NCBI GenBank assembly: GCA_039800205.1 | Contig: JBDLRB010000245.1 | Location: 1-23,096, forward strand | Direction: 5' to 3' | Origin: SYIM01 sp039800205 | Lineage (GTDB): Bacteria > Pseudomonadota > Gammaproteobacteria > Burkholderiales > Burkholderiaceae_E | DNA: 23,096 bases | Part shown: positions 1 to 12,500 of the stretch, piece by piece | How the letters are laid out: each line of letters opens with the position of its first letter | How positions within the stretch are numbered: the first letter of the stretch is position 1 | Program-made: the position numbers and the translations under genes | The notes under the pieces: model-generated | The model's input: only the letters and a program-made list of their open reading frames with translations | The model's database searches: none | What the model was told of the DNA's origin: nothing

Positions 1-560
1 CCCCAATGCACGGACGGATCCATCAACACACGCAGCGGCGCGTTGCGATTGGCATTGGTGTTGTGGACAACGAATTTTTCGACGGCCGACGAATCGAAGC
101 TGACAAAGCGCCCACCAAAGACCATCGCGCCCTGGGCCATGGTCAGGGGACCTGTCACCGAATCGATGTCATCGAGCACGATCGTCGCCGCGCCCGAACC
201 TCGTACGTCGAGTGCGCCGTTCAGGTCTGTTTCGATCAGCGCGGAGCCACTACCGATCTTGATCCGCGTATCCGGCGAATCGGCTACCCGAATGCGACTT
301 GAACCACCCGAGAGCGAGATTGTATTGACGCCCGTGCCAAGGTCGATGATGCCGCCACCGGAGCCGCCGACGAACTTGTCATCGCCATCGCCACCCAGAA
401 AGTTGATCCCGGCGGCGGGCCCGCTGGTGAAACTGTCATTGCCCTCTTCGCCTTTGATGACGCTCCCTGGCGCACCACCGAAGATGATGTAGTTGTCGCT
501 TCCGCCACGGCCTTCGAACTCGAGACGAGCATTCACGCCCGGTTGGACCAGGATGGTGTC
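1..560 (-). other. RTX (hemolysin-type calcium-binding) motifs and beta-helix-like stretch, C-terminal side
   Basis: Three RTX-type nonapeptides are visible: GRGGSDNYI (486-512), KGEEGNDSF (429-455) and LGGDGDDKF (372-398). Their glycine starts are 20 and 19 residues apart, and a degenerate turn 'LGTGVNTIS' follows 19 residues later. Downstream, 'GSGSALIETDL' and 'GSGAATIVLDD' are 18 residues apart, which is the length of two nine-residue turns of a beta-roll. Known: such motifs bind calcium and sit near the C-terminus of type I secreted proteins. The export signal itself would lie beyond base 1 and is not seen. Confidence 0.8.
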
Positions 561-3500
561 TTTCTGCGGCCCGCCGACCGCAACGATACGATTGACGCCG
601 TGGAAGGTCTCGTGCTGCCCCAGAGAGCTGACGACGATCGAGTTGCCCCCCAGCGAGGTAATCGTGTAGTCGGAACTGATGACCTTGTCGTAGACCGCCG
701 GCCCGTAACGACCTGGACGCTCGCCGCTATGCAGGTAAACGGTATCGCCGACCTGATGAGCGATATCGGGCGGCCCTGCCCAGCTCCAGACGATGCCGAA
801 GCCCACGCGAATCCCGACCACCGTCACCGCACCCTCGAGACGCGCATGTGCGGCGGTGAGTTCGATCAGGCCCTCAATGCCGGCCAGCGTGAAGTTGAGC
901 TTGAACAGACCGAAATTGAGCGTGATATCGAGGCCCGCCTTGAAGCTCGCCCCAATGCTCTCGTTGCCGAACCAGATGCTCATCGAGGCATACATCCGGG
1001 CAATACCGAAATTGAGCTCGTAGCTCACGGTGCCCTTGATGAAGAATTCGCCGTTGGAACGGATGTAGCCGTTCACCTCGATGAACATGAAGTTGAAGAA
1101 GGGCAGACGCGCGCGATCGATCCTGAGCTCGAACACACCGTTCTGGACCTTGATTCCACCCTTGAGCGCCAGCTCGAAGGCCAGAATGTTCATCCGGCCA
1201 TCGATCTCAATCTCAAAGATATTGGCCGGGATGATGCGCGCCGGCGTCCCGATCGTGTAGTAATCGGTGTCGCCGGTATTGATCAGCAGCGTACCCTTTG
1301 CCCGGATGCCGATCAGATCGACGCCCAGCGTCAGGTCCAGGACCGCACGCATCGCAAAGATCGGTGTGCCGTTCCGATTGAGAATCGCAGCCTGGGCCTC
1401 GACATTGACCGAGCCGAGCATCGCCAGATCGAGCGAGACCCGCATATCGAGTTGCAGGCCTTCGCTATCGACCAGGACGTCGATGCTGCCGCGCATCTTG
1501 ATTTCCATGCCCAGCTTCAGCACGACCTCGGCCATGCCGGAAATCTTCATGCTGCGCGGTGTCGCGTCGACCAGGATGGGCTGGTTGTTGTCGTCGAACA
1601 CCCGACCTTGCGCATCCCGCCCGCGGACCTTCTGGACCTTGTCGGTCGTGTTGATCTGCAGCATGAACCGGCCGCGAATCTCAAAGACCGGGGACTGAAT
1701 CAGCGTGGAGCTCGGATTGTTCCCCCCGATATCAATCGAACCGTACAGACCCGTCGACGCGCCATCAAACACGAAGCCAAGCGTGCCGGTTGCACCCAGC
1801 GGTTCGAGAAGCGGAAGTTTGAGCTGGGCGGTGATGCCGAGCTCCATTCGGAACTCGCTGTTTCGCTTGACCGCAAGAATCTGGAACTGCCCCTGCAGCG
1901 CCAGCGCGCCGTCGAAGAGGCTCAGCATGCCCGCGCCGGACAGCGAAACGTAGACCACGCCGTTGCCGCCGAGATCAGGGCGACCGGGCGGATACGCGGT
2001 GATTCGGAACTCGGTAAAGCCGGTGTCCTTCACGAAGTCTTCGGGCACCTGGTAAACGATGTCGCGACCGAAGGTGTTGATCGCGACCTCGAGTTCGACC
2101 GACAGCTTGACGACCGACCCGATCGAAATGCCCTGCGAGATCACTGCGCGCAGTGCAAGCCCACCCGAATTGATGATCAGGAGTGCCGTCGTCCGGCTGG
2201 AAATCCCCTGACCCGCCGGCCCGATGCGCATCTGGACATCGGCAAAGACCTGGAGGCCTTCACTCTCGCTGATCCGGAAATCGAGCACACCGCGCATGTC
2301 GACCATGTCGAACAGGTTCAAGCGGGCCTGCCCGTACACGCGGATATAGGTTTCCTTGTAATCGAGCAGGATCGGCTCGCGCGGATTACCCGTCTCGATC
2401 GCGTAAGCGTTGTAGTCGGTGTCGTCCTCCGTGCCCGGCTTGAGGTCGGGACCGGGGTCGGTCCACTTGCTCTTGGACCAGTCGACCGTCATCGGACCGA
2501 AGCTGGGCTTGAATCCCGCCTGATAGGACACGGCCCCAGTCGCCTCGTCCTTGATGAGTTGACCAAACTGCAGGGACATCCTGAAGCCAAGGTTCAGGTC
2601 GATCTGGAGGTTCTCGGCCTCGAGCACCACACCCGGAATGCCCACCAGGCCGAGCTTGTCCAGACGGATCTTGGCCGCCAGGTAGACGCCGATACTGATC
2701 CGCGTCGTGGAGATGATCAACTCGCGGGCGATGATGAAGCCCAGATCGAGGTCCTGCAGCGCGATACCGACGGCAGAGGTGTTGACAAAAGGAATATCGC
2801 GCTCGTCAATCCGACCGTCGTTATTGCCATCTCGCCAGTACCCGCCCACGCCGATGAAGCCGAACGCGTCGTTGATCCCAAACGCGAGCGACATCACCTC
2901 GGTCTTTTCACCGTTCTGAAGGGTGACGGCATCACCGGCCTTCAGCGTAAAGGCCATTGAGGCGTACAACTGCAGAACGCCCGCGACGTTGATAGCCGCA
3001 TAGCCAATCTTGGCCTGGACGATCATCTCTTCGAAATCGATGATCACCGCATTGTTGCCGCCCGCCGGCAGGGCATAGCCATAGGAGGCCTGAACTCCGT
3101 TTCGGTCCAGATCCTCGGTGACGTCCAGTTGACCGTTCTCGTTGCGGTCCTCGCCCGGATCCAGGCGTCCGTTGTTGTTGATGTCCTCGTCATAGGTATC
3201 GAAGACGCCGTCCTCGTCACGGTCTTCGGGCGAACGCGGGAAGCTTGAGCGCCAGTCAATCGTCGGCGCACCGAACAACTGGATGGCAAGGTTCACCTCG
3301 GGGCCTGCGCCGTCGAGGTAGAACTGGTTGATGTTGACCTCGACGTCCTCGGCCCGCACATCCAGAACGGCCCGGTCAATACCCACCAGACCGGCGTAAC
3401 CCACCTTGGCCTTGACCGCAATGAACCACGGCTTGATGGGAAGATCGAAGGGCAGGAAGCTGAGGACCTGCGGCATCATGATCGCGACGCCGAAGTCGAC

Positions 3501-6500
3501 GTTGTCGATCACCATCCCCACGGCACCCTCGTTGATCTTGTCGGGCAAACCGTCCGCGTTCAGATCATCGCCGTAACGATAGGGTCCATTGATACCGACG
3601 AAACCGGTCAGGTTGGCCCCGCCGATCGTCATCGTGTCCATATTGATGCGGACCGAGTCACTGCCGGTCAGGTCCTGCATCAGGTACTTGAAGCCACCGA
3701 GATTGACATCGGTCGGCAGGATCGCGCCCTTGGTGAAATTCAGCGAGCCCCGCAGGTGCAGGAACTGCGAGATCATGATTTCGGCAAGACCGATATCGAC
3801 GCTGACCGTCACCGGCTCGGTGAAATCGATGTAGAACTCTTCATCGAGGCCCGTATCGATTCGGTAACCGCGCGGACCGTAAACCGGCCCGATCAGGGTA
3901 TTCAGGAAGCCCAGGCTGTCACCGCCGATTCCGAAGCTCTCAAGCGTCTCAAGTACGCTGTCGAGACCGTCGATCCCCAGACGGTTGGCCTTCCAGTTGA
4001 TGAAGGGCAGACCGCCCGATTGGGGCAGGCCCTTGATCGAGCTCGTGTTGACCTTGACTGTGACGTCCTGCACCGAGAGCTTCATGACGTCGCCCATGCC
4101 GACCAAGCCGGCATAGCCGATCTTGGCCTTGAGCGCCATGTACTTGGGCAGGTACTGCTGAATCGACTGGGGTAACTCGAAACCGGCGATACCCGTCGGC
4201 GTCGCCATGATCATGCCGAAGTCGAAATCCTCGACCGCGAAGCCGACCCGGCTGGGCGAATCGGGTCCTCCGATGCCGATGAAGCCGCGCATATTGAGAC
4301 CACCGATCACCATCAACTCGAGATCATGGTAAAGCGTATCGAGGTAACCGCCGGTGAGCTCCTTCAGCACGCCGGAATCAGCCGGCGCGAACATAATCTT
4401 TTCGCCCATGCTGAAGACGAGCGAACCCTCCAGATGGATGAAATCGAGAATGGAGACCTCGGCCCAGGTAACGCGCGCACGAATCTCAGCCGCTGTCTCG
4501 AAATCCATGAAGACCGAGTCGCCGCCCGTCCGGATCTCCAGACCCTGGTCGCCAAAAGTCGCCTTGTAGTCGATCGGCGAGACCGGCATGCCGTTACTTT
4601 CCGGCGCCTTGTTCATCTCGAAGAAAACGTCCTGCAAATCGACACGCAGGAAATCGCCGAGCCCGACGATACCCGCCTGCTCGACGTTGACCTTGACACC
4701 GATGTCACCGGAGTTCCAGGCCACAACACCCAGATCGACGTTGCGGGCATAAATGCCCATCACATTGCTGGGGGGCGGCTCGGGGCCGAAATACGGCCCG
4801 TTGATACCGAGGAAGACATTGACATCCGTGGCCGCAAACGCCACATAACTGGTCGGCTTTTCCTTACCAGAGCGCGGCAGGATGCCACCCGTGCTGACCG
4901 CCTTGGAACCCATGCTGGCGAGCGTCACACCGACATCACCGCTGACATACAGGACACTGCCAATGCTCAGCAGCACATCGTTCAGCAGCACCTGGGCTTT
5001 GGTGCCCGGCGTGCCGGGCATGTCGAAGGTGAATTCGCCGTCGGCAATCGGAAGTTTGATCTCGACATTACCCAGATCAAGCCCAAGGCCGAAAGGCACC
5101 GAGACGGGAGTCGCCGAAAAATCGATCGTCCGGTCGAGTGCGTCCGCCGAGCTGATCTCCAGATCGATCGACTGAGTCTGTAATTGGAAGCCGGGAATCC
5201 CCACGATGCCGGCAAAATCTGAGTGACCTTGCACGGCCACCCAGGCGCCTCCGCTCGTCGGGCTGATGAAGATCGCCGCGGCGATGGTGAGGTTGTCAAT
5301 TGCAACGCCCACGCCGTCGTTTCGCGAGCCCACACCCGCGAAGATATCCATTTCGGGCAGCGCGAAGCTGACGTAGAACACCTCGGTGGTGCTGCCGTCA
5401 CTCAACTGCACCGTCTGCAACTCGAGCCGGAAATCGAAATCGTCCTGAACCTTGACCAGATCAAAGAGGTTCAGTTCGAACTCGCCACCGAAGTTGAATA
5501 CCGAGCCGAAATCGGGTCGGGTACCCGGCGCCAGATTGTCGAGGTTGAAGTCCGCAAGCGTACGGGTCAGACCCGCCCCGGGCCGACCGAAGTCGATCGG
5601 CGTACGGTCGAGATCGATGACCGCTCGATCGCTGGACAAGCGCAGGAACGACAGATCGATATTACGCGCCTCGGCCTTTACGCCGGGCAAGCCAACGAAG
5701 GCAATGCGCCCAACCTTGGTCGACAGTTGAAGCCACTCGCGGTTCTGCTGGGCAACGTCCTTGTAGATGCCCAGACCCAGATCAAGATCTTCGAGCAGGA
5801 AGCCAACCTGGGTATCGCTACCGCGATAGCCGAGGAAGCCATCGACACCGATCGCAGCAAACTCGAGCGCGTCGACGGTGACGAGATCTCCGTTGGTCAA
5901 GCGATATTGCTTCTCGCTTGAGTTGAAGCTGAACGATCCGCTGAGGGTCATTGCACCCAGCAGGGTCAGCGTGAGATCCGCCTTGATGCCGATCTGCTCG
6001 CCCGCCATGTCCAGGGTAATGTCGGACATCCCGCTACCACTCGAGACGTTCAGGCCCGGCAACGAGACGCCCAGGCCTTCCTTGAGTTGCAGGGGCCGGC
6101 GCTGATAATTGATCGAAACACCGTCGCTCGCGGCGGTGTTCACGATGAACGACGCATTGCGAATGTCGAAGGCGAGCAGTTCCTCGAGCCCCTCGAACGC
6201 GATCCGATCACTGGTGGCCACCGACGTGACCCAGACCCGAGACGGGTTCAACAGGTCAATCGCAACAGCGATACCGAAGTCAGCGTTATCGATGCGGAAG
6301 CCGATATCGCCCGAACCCGCCATGAAGTTCAGGTTGCTCTTGGCAAAGCTGAGCATGGCCACAGGCGTGGTCGACCCATCGCTCAGTGCGACCGTGACAA
6401 AGGTCTGCACCACATCGAGGGTGATGGTCTCGTCGATCAGATCGAACGCGCGGAAGGTAAAAGTGCCGCCCAGCTTGGCGTAGGGCAAATCGGTCCGATC

Positions 6501-9500
6501 AAGGACATACTCGAAACCGTAGTCGGAGATCGGCATCGGCAAACCGGTCTGACGACTGAAGTCGACCAGCGTGCCGTCCATGGCATCCAGGTTGAGTGCC
6601 GCGATCAGATTGGTTCCGGAGATCTCGACCGCATCGACACCAATGAGGCCTGCCGCACCGACCTCGGCCTTGATCGACTTCCAGCGACGGGGATCCTGAC
6701 CCGGCGCGGGCTCGGCTTCAAGCATGTCGAGCACAACGAAGCTGGCATCGGTGATCCCGAAGCCCATCGCATCCGGTGTACCCGGGTTCGTCCCGATGAA
6801 GAAGGTCGTATCGGTGGCCCCCACCGCCAGCACGTTGACCTCGACCTCTTCACCCGTGTTCAGACGCACCTTCTCGGAGGTCTGTTCGTAGATGATGTTG
6901 GTCTCAGCGTGCAGAAAATCGAAGGCCTTCAGGCTGACGTAGCCCGTCGCCTGGATACGCGGACCAATGCTGCCCGGCATATCCATGAGGATCGTCGAAG
7001 CGGTCCCGAAGGTGGAGCCCTGTACACGCGAGGCGGCATAGTCGACCGTCGTCGCATCGATCGGCGAGGGCACCGGACCGTAAGGCGTGTCGACCAGAAT
7101 GTAGGCGTCCATGTTGACGTCGACATCGATCCGCTCGGCGCGGAGCTCGAAGCCAGAGGGCAAGCCCACGAATTCCACCCGGCCGGCCGTCGCCTGCAGC
7201 GACACCCAGTGACGCGTCAGTTGCTGAACCAGTGCGTCCTTCTCGCGCAGGAACACAAAAGTGAAGTTGACGTCCTCGAGTTCGATCCCGGGCCCGCCCG
7301 GAATACCGACGAAGGCGTTCAGATCGCCGGCACCGAACGAAAAGCCCTGAACTTCGACCTGCTGAAGCAGGCTGGTGACGCCACTCGCACTGACCTCGTT
7401 CCCGTCGGGCAACTGCAACATACCGTCCGGCCGCACGTTGAGCGGACTGACGTGGGAGAGCACAACCGTACGCGACAGGATCGCTTCGAACGCGAAGGTG
7501 CCCGACACCCGGAAGAAATCCGCCACCCGGATACCGATGTTGAGCTCGGCCCCGATGAATTCGCCCTTACCCCCCTCGATATCGAGCACGTAAGTTGAAG
7601 TCGACCCGACGTTGACGCCCAGGTCAGTGCGCGTTCGCGCATAGTCAACCACCGAACCGTCGGATGCGGCGAGGTTGGCCGCGATCTTGACATCCTGAAT
7701 ATTCTCGATCTTGAAGGAGGTCTCGGGGAGGCCGACAAAGCCGATCTCACCGGCCTCAGCCTGCAGCGAGTACCAGGTACGCCCGCCTTGCTTTTCACGA
7801 ACGTACGCAAAGGCAAAGCCGATATCCTCGGCGATGAAGCCGATGCGCTTGCTGGGATCCGGGTCGGGCACCCCCACAAAAACGTCGATGTTGCCGCCGG
7901 TGATCGTGATGGTCTCGGCCGTCACGGTGGAGCGAGTCAGGCCGCTCGCCACACGAACCTGCTTCTCGGTCTTCTCGAATCCGATGTTGCCCGAGACGGT
8001 AAAGACGTCCATCAGGCTGGCCCGGAAGCCCAACGCATAGAACGCGATCGTGTTGGCGCTGATCGCCTCGTCGAAGGTGTAGTTGACCTGGGCTGCAGAG
8101 ATCGTCGTACCCTGGGCAATCGTCGTCTGATCGTTCGTGTAGCGAATGATCACTTCCTGAACGGATACGCTTGCAAAATTCTCGATGCCGAGCTCGAAGG
8201 TGCCGTTACTCATTTCGAAGGCAAACTTGCCGTTGCCAACGATCAGGCCGAAATCGGCGTGGAGCAGTCGAACGTAAGCGGGACCCACCTCCAGCGTGGC
8301 CGTAATGTTGTTGCCCGCAGCAACGATATCATCACCCACCATCTTGAAGCCGAGGTCGCCCGACAGCTCGACAAAGCCACTGATCCCTGCACGGAAGCCC
8401 TTCACGCCAAAGGCAATCGTATTCGCCGCAATGGCTTCCTGGAAGGTGTACTCGATGTCGAGCACACCAATCGTCTGACCGGCTGTAATCGAGGTGCTGG
8501 CGTTCGTGTACTGGACGATGACCTCGTTGGCACGGACGGCCTCGAAGGTGGCAATGCCCATTTCGAAGCTGCCACGGCTCAGTTCGAAGGCCAGCTTGCC
8601 CTCGCCCGCCATCAGACCGAAATAGGCGTTGTTCAGACGGATGTAAACGCCTGCTTCAAGCGCGGCGCTGACATTGTTGCCCACCGCAATGATCTGGTTG
8701 CCTGACTTCTTGAAGGCCAGGTCGCCGCTGAGACTGACGAACCCGGCGATATCGGCCGAGAAGCCCTTGACACCAAAGGCGATCGTATTGGCCTGGATGG
8801 CCTGCGCGAAGGTGTAGTTGATATCCAGGACACCCACCGAACGCCCCGCAGCGATGGTGGTCGAGCTATTGGTGTACTGAACGATGACTTCGCGAGCGCC
8901 GATATTGAAGAGGGGTTCGATCCCAAGATCGAAACTGCCACGGCTCAACTCGAAGCCGAATTTTCCATCGCCTGCAATCAGGCCAAAGCTGGCATTGTTG
9001 AGTCGCGCGTAGACCGGGCCCGCCTCAAGTGCAGCGTTGACATTGTTGCCCACAGCAATGATTTCGCTGCCTTGCTTCTTGAAGCCGAGATCACCACTCA
9101 GGCGAACAAAATTGGCGACGTTGGCAGAGAATCCCTTGACGCCGAAGGCAATGGTGCTGGGCAGCAAGGCCTGTTCAAAGGTGTAGCCAATATCGAGGAC
9201 GCCAATGGTCGTGTTCTGCGCGATCGATGTGCTCGCGTTCGTGTACTGAACGATCACCTCTTGCGCGGAGACTCCGGCCAGGCCCTCGATCCCCGCGGCA
9301 AAACTGCCGTTACTGAGTTCGAAGGCCATCTGGCCATTGCCCGCCAGCAGACCGAAATCGGCATCGGCCAGTCTCACGTAGACGGGACCTGCCTCAAGCG
9401 ACGCGTTGACGTTGTTGCCGACCGCAATGATCTGGCTGCCCTGCTTCTTGAAGGCCAGATCACCACTCAATCGAACAAAATCAGCCACATTGGCCGAAAA

Positions 9501-12500
9501 GCCCTTCACGCCAAAAGCGACCGTGCTGGGCAACACGGCCTGCTCGAAGGTGTAGGTCAGGCCCAGCACGTCAAGCTCGGTATCCGCCGCAATACTCGTG
9601 GTCGCGTTGGTGTACTGAACGATGACTTCGGTGGCCGAGAAGTCCGCCAGACCCTCGATGCCCGCACCAAAGCTGCCGTTGCTGAGCTCGAAGGCGACCT
9701 TGCCGTTACCCGCCATCAGGCCGAAATCCGCATCCGAGAGGCGGACGTAGACGGGACCAGCCGTCAGTGAGGCTGACATATTGTTGCCGACAGCAACAAT
9801 GTCGCTGCCCACCTTGCGGAAGGCCATGTCGCCGCTGAGGCTGACGAAGTCGGCCACGTTGGCGGAAAAACCTGTGACGCCAAAGGCAATCGTGTTCTTA
9901 GCGATGGCACGCGTGAACGTGTAGCCCAGATCGGCGATCTCGACCGCGCGCCCCTGAGCAACCTCGGTGTCCGCATTGGTGTACTGAACGATCACCTCAT
10001 CGGCCGATACATTGGCCAGGCCCGCAATCGAGGCATCGAATTCGCCCTGCGAAAGCTCGAACGCGAATTGCCCATTGCTGTCGCTGTACAAGCCGAAGGC
10101 TGCGCCGCTCAGCTGGACGTAGACTGAATCGCTGGCCGCCAGGCGTGCGGTGATATCGCTGCCTGCGGCCACCAGCAACTCATCGCTGCCCTGGGTCTGC
10201 ACGCCAAACCCGAAGCGCCCCGATAACTGCACGAAGCCGGAGACATCGATGGTCAGCGTGCCGACGGCCTCGAGCACCTCACCGCGCGTGCCGTCAAGCG
10301 TCAGCTCATAGACAGCGTCGGCGGCCGTGCCGTTGCGCACCTCGAGTTCGGTCCAACGGCCCTGGGATTCGTCATCGGCGTCCTTCCACCCGTAGTCGAC
10401 GACCATCGTACGAAGCGGCAGCGCCTCGCGGACTTCGGTGTAGCCGGACTGGACCAGCTCGAGACCGGACGGCGACGCGGTCGCGACCACCGCAGCCGTA
10501 ACGGACTGGACATCGACGCCACTCAGGCTGCCACCAAAGCGAAGTTCGAGTTCCTTGCCGCCATAAAAATCAAGCGTAGCCGTCGCATTGAAGCCGCCAC
10601 CCACGAGCGCAGACAGCTCGCCCATCGCCGTATCGATCGCGGCCTGTATCTCGGGGGCGCTCATGCGCGTTGAAAGCTGCGCGGTCGTGGCGCTCTGCCC
10701 AGCGTGCGTGAAGCTGAGCGTATATGCAGCGTCCGGACGCGTGGTTTCGATACTGACGCGCTGGACTTCACCCGTGACCGACTCGCCCTGGACCACGTTA
10801 TAGGGCTGAACGACCGCGAGGTTCAATTCGCCAAAATGGCTGGTCACCTGCGGGATATCCTGACGCGCCAGAGCACCCTTGAACTGCAGTTCGAAGGCTT
10901 GGCGCGCATCGCGGCTATCCTGGGTGTCGATCGCGACATCAACCGTGTTGGCGCCAAACAGGCCATCCATCGCGCTCTGAATGTTGGCTCTGAGTGTGGC
11001 CGACGATGCACTCCAGTCGATGGGAGCGCTCTCGAGGGTCAGGCCGTCGGAGTCGACGTAAGAGATCGTGAACGAACCGGACGGCGAATCCGGGGTGACG
11101 TCAACCGCAGACACGCCCAGGGTCGAGACGTCGACCCCTCGGAACGCTGCCCCGCTGTACTGCAGCTGCCATTGATCGGCCGCCGCGCCGGCACTGACGG
11201 TCGCGGTCCGACCCGAACCGCCCAAGGCGGCATTCAGAGCGGACTGCAGGTCGGCAGCCGATGCATCAAAGCTGATGTCGGCGGTCGTGTAGCTGCGTCC
11301 GCCATGGCTGAGGGCCAGACGGAAGGTACCGGTCGCGTCAGCGCTCCCGCGGTCCAGGGTAACGAGCTGTTGCTCAAGCTTGGCAGGCGCGCCATTCTGG
11401 ACAAGCGAGTAATCGAGCGGTGTCTGGAAGACGATGCCCTTGCTGGCGATGTCCGTCCAGTCGAGATCGCCCACAAATCGGACGATATACCGCTCCCCGC
11501 CCACATAAGCCGGATCGTGGGTGACTGCGATGAAATCAGGCCGTGCCACGCCCCCGGTCAGGTCCTTGGTCAGGTCCGCATACGCAGACTTGAGGTTGGC
11601 GATATTCTGGGCGATGTCGCCCACCACGAAACTGCCCCGCCCGGTTTCCGCCGGCTTTTCTGCACCCTCTACGGTGAGCGCCAGCGTATTGAAACGAGTC
11701 CCTTCGAGCTCACCGCCCAGGCTGATGGTGTAGGTGTCTGCGACACGCGGACCGACGGTTACAGTCAGGCCCGCAATCGACGACAAGGCCGTACGCAAAG
11801 CCGTCTGGACCTCTGAGGAGGTCGCCGAGCCGGCAATCAGGCCCGTTTGATACGTCTTCCCGAGGTAGGCGAGCGACAGGCGGTAGCCGTTGTCCAGCGC
11901 GTCGTCGAAGAGTTCGACGTCCTGCACCTGCGCCACGCCCACCACGCCGGTCGTCAATTCACGGACCGAAGCCGACGCATTGACCAGACCCGATGCGCCC
12001 ACAGTCAACAACGTGACCGGTCGTTCGCTCAACGCACCGCTGAATCGAATATCAAGACCCAGACGCGTGCTCCCTGAAGCACTGGCGTTGAAACTGACCG
12101 AAACGCCATTGGCCCCAATACTGCCCAGCCCGGTCAATGCCGTCTGGACACGCTTGGCGAGCACGGCCCCATCCGTCGTGTAGGCGATGGGGGCTGTGGT
12201 CTGACCACCAAAGGCCAGGGTGAAGGATCCCCCGGGTACGGCTCGAGTGGGCGAGGTGTTGACCGTCAGGAGCGACAGGTCACGGCCGCCGAAGGCCCCG
12301 TCAAAGCTCACCAGGTAGTCCGAACCCTCTTTGGTCACCGATACCGAACCGGTCCCTAGCGCCGCATTCAACGCGAAGGACACCGTCGCTGCATTGGCAC
12401 CAAACTCGATACCCGTGGTGGTGTAGGTGCGGGCACCGTCTACCAACTGGAGACTGAAGCTGCCCGCGCCCTGCGTGCTGAGACTGATGCGCTGAACCTC

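Larger units (their letters stand above)
2285..8020 (-). repeat. Divergent R1-like module array (ten AFxG-type modules)
   Basis: Ten weaker versions of the AFxG core occur near 7875, 7305, 6795, 6325, 5835, 5340, 4805, 4275, 3600 and 2850. Examples are 'GAGDLNAFVGIPG', 'ATDVNVFLGING', 'VIGGLNMRGFIGIGG' and 'TIGGANLTGFVGING'. Between them are recognisable 'GLVGIxG', 'VDY/IDY/IDW' and 'FDxxxLSGxFxF' elements. Spacing grows from about 160 residues to about 250 towards the C-terminal side, because insertions accumulate at the AFxG-NG loop and beside the VDY motif. The modules differ strongly from each other, so they are older than the tandem blocks upstream. Confidence 0.82.

Noticed and set aside
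543..2960. Plus-strand open frame of 805 codons
   Set aside because: It lies antisense in codon register with the giant gene, and its openness follows from rare TTA/CTA/TCA sense codons. Its product is Arg/Asp/His-rich with no domain, while the minus frame gives clear repeats and RTX motifs.
2796..3566. Calcium loops considered as true EF-hand domains
   Set aside because: The loop pattern fits, but no entering or exiting helices are visible and the surroundings are beta-type, so only 'EF-like loop' is claimed.
6087..7598. Plus-strand open frames of 503 codons here, and similar ones at 4326-5183, 7788-8705, 10704-11816, 13680-14708 and 16212-17348
   Set aside because: All are shadows of the minus-strand gene. 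None has a recognisable domain or a separate intergenic region for expression.
8020..10250. Regular 369-base periodicity considered as a CRISPR or satellite array
   Set aside because: Units are coding, in frame, diverged at silent sites and far too long for CRISPR repeats. There are no short direct repeats with unique spacers.
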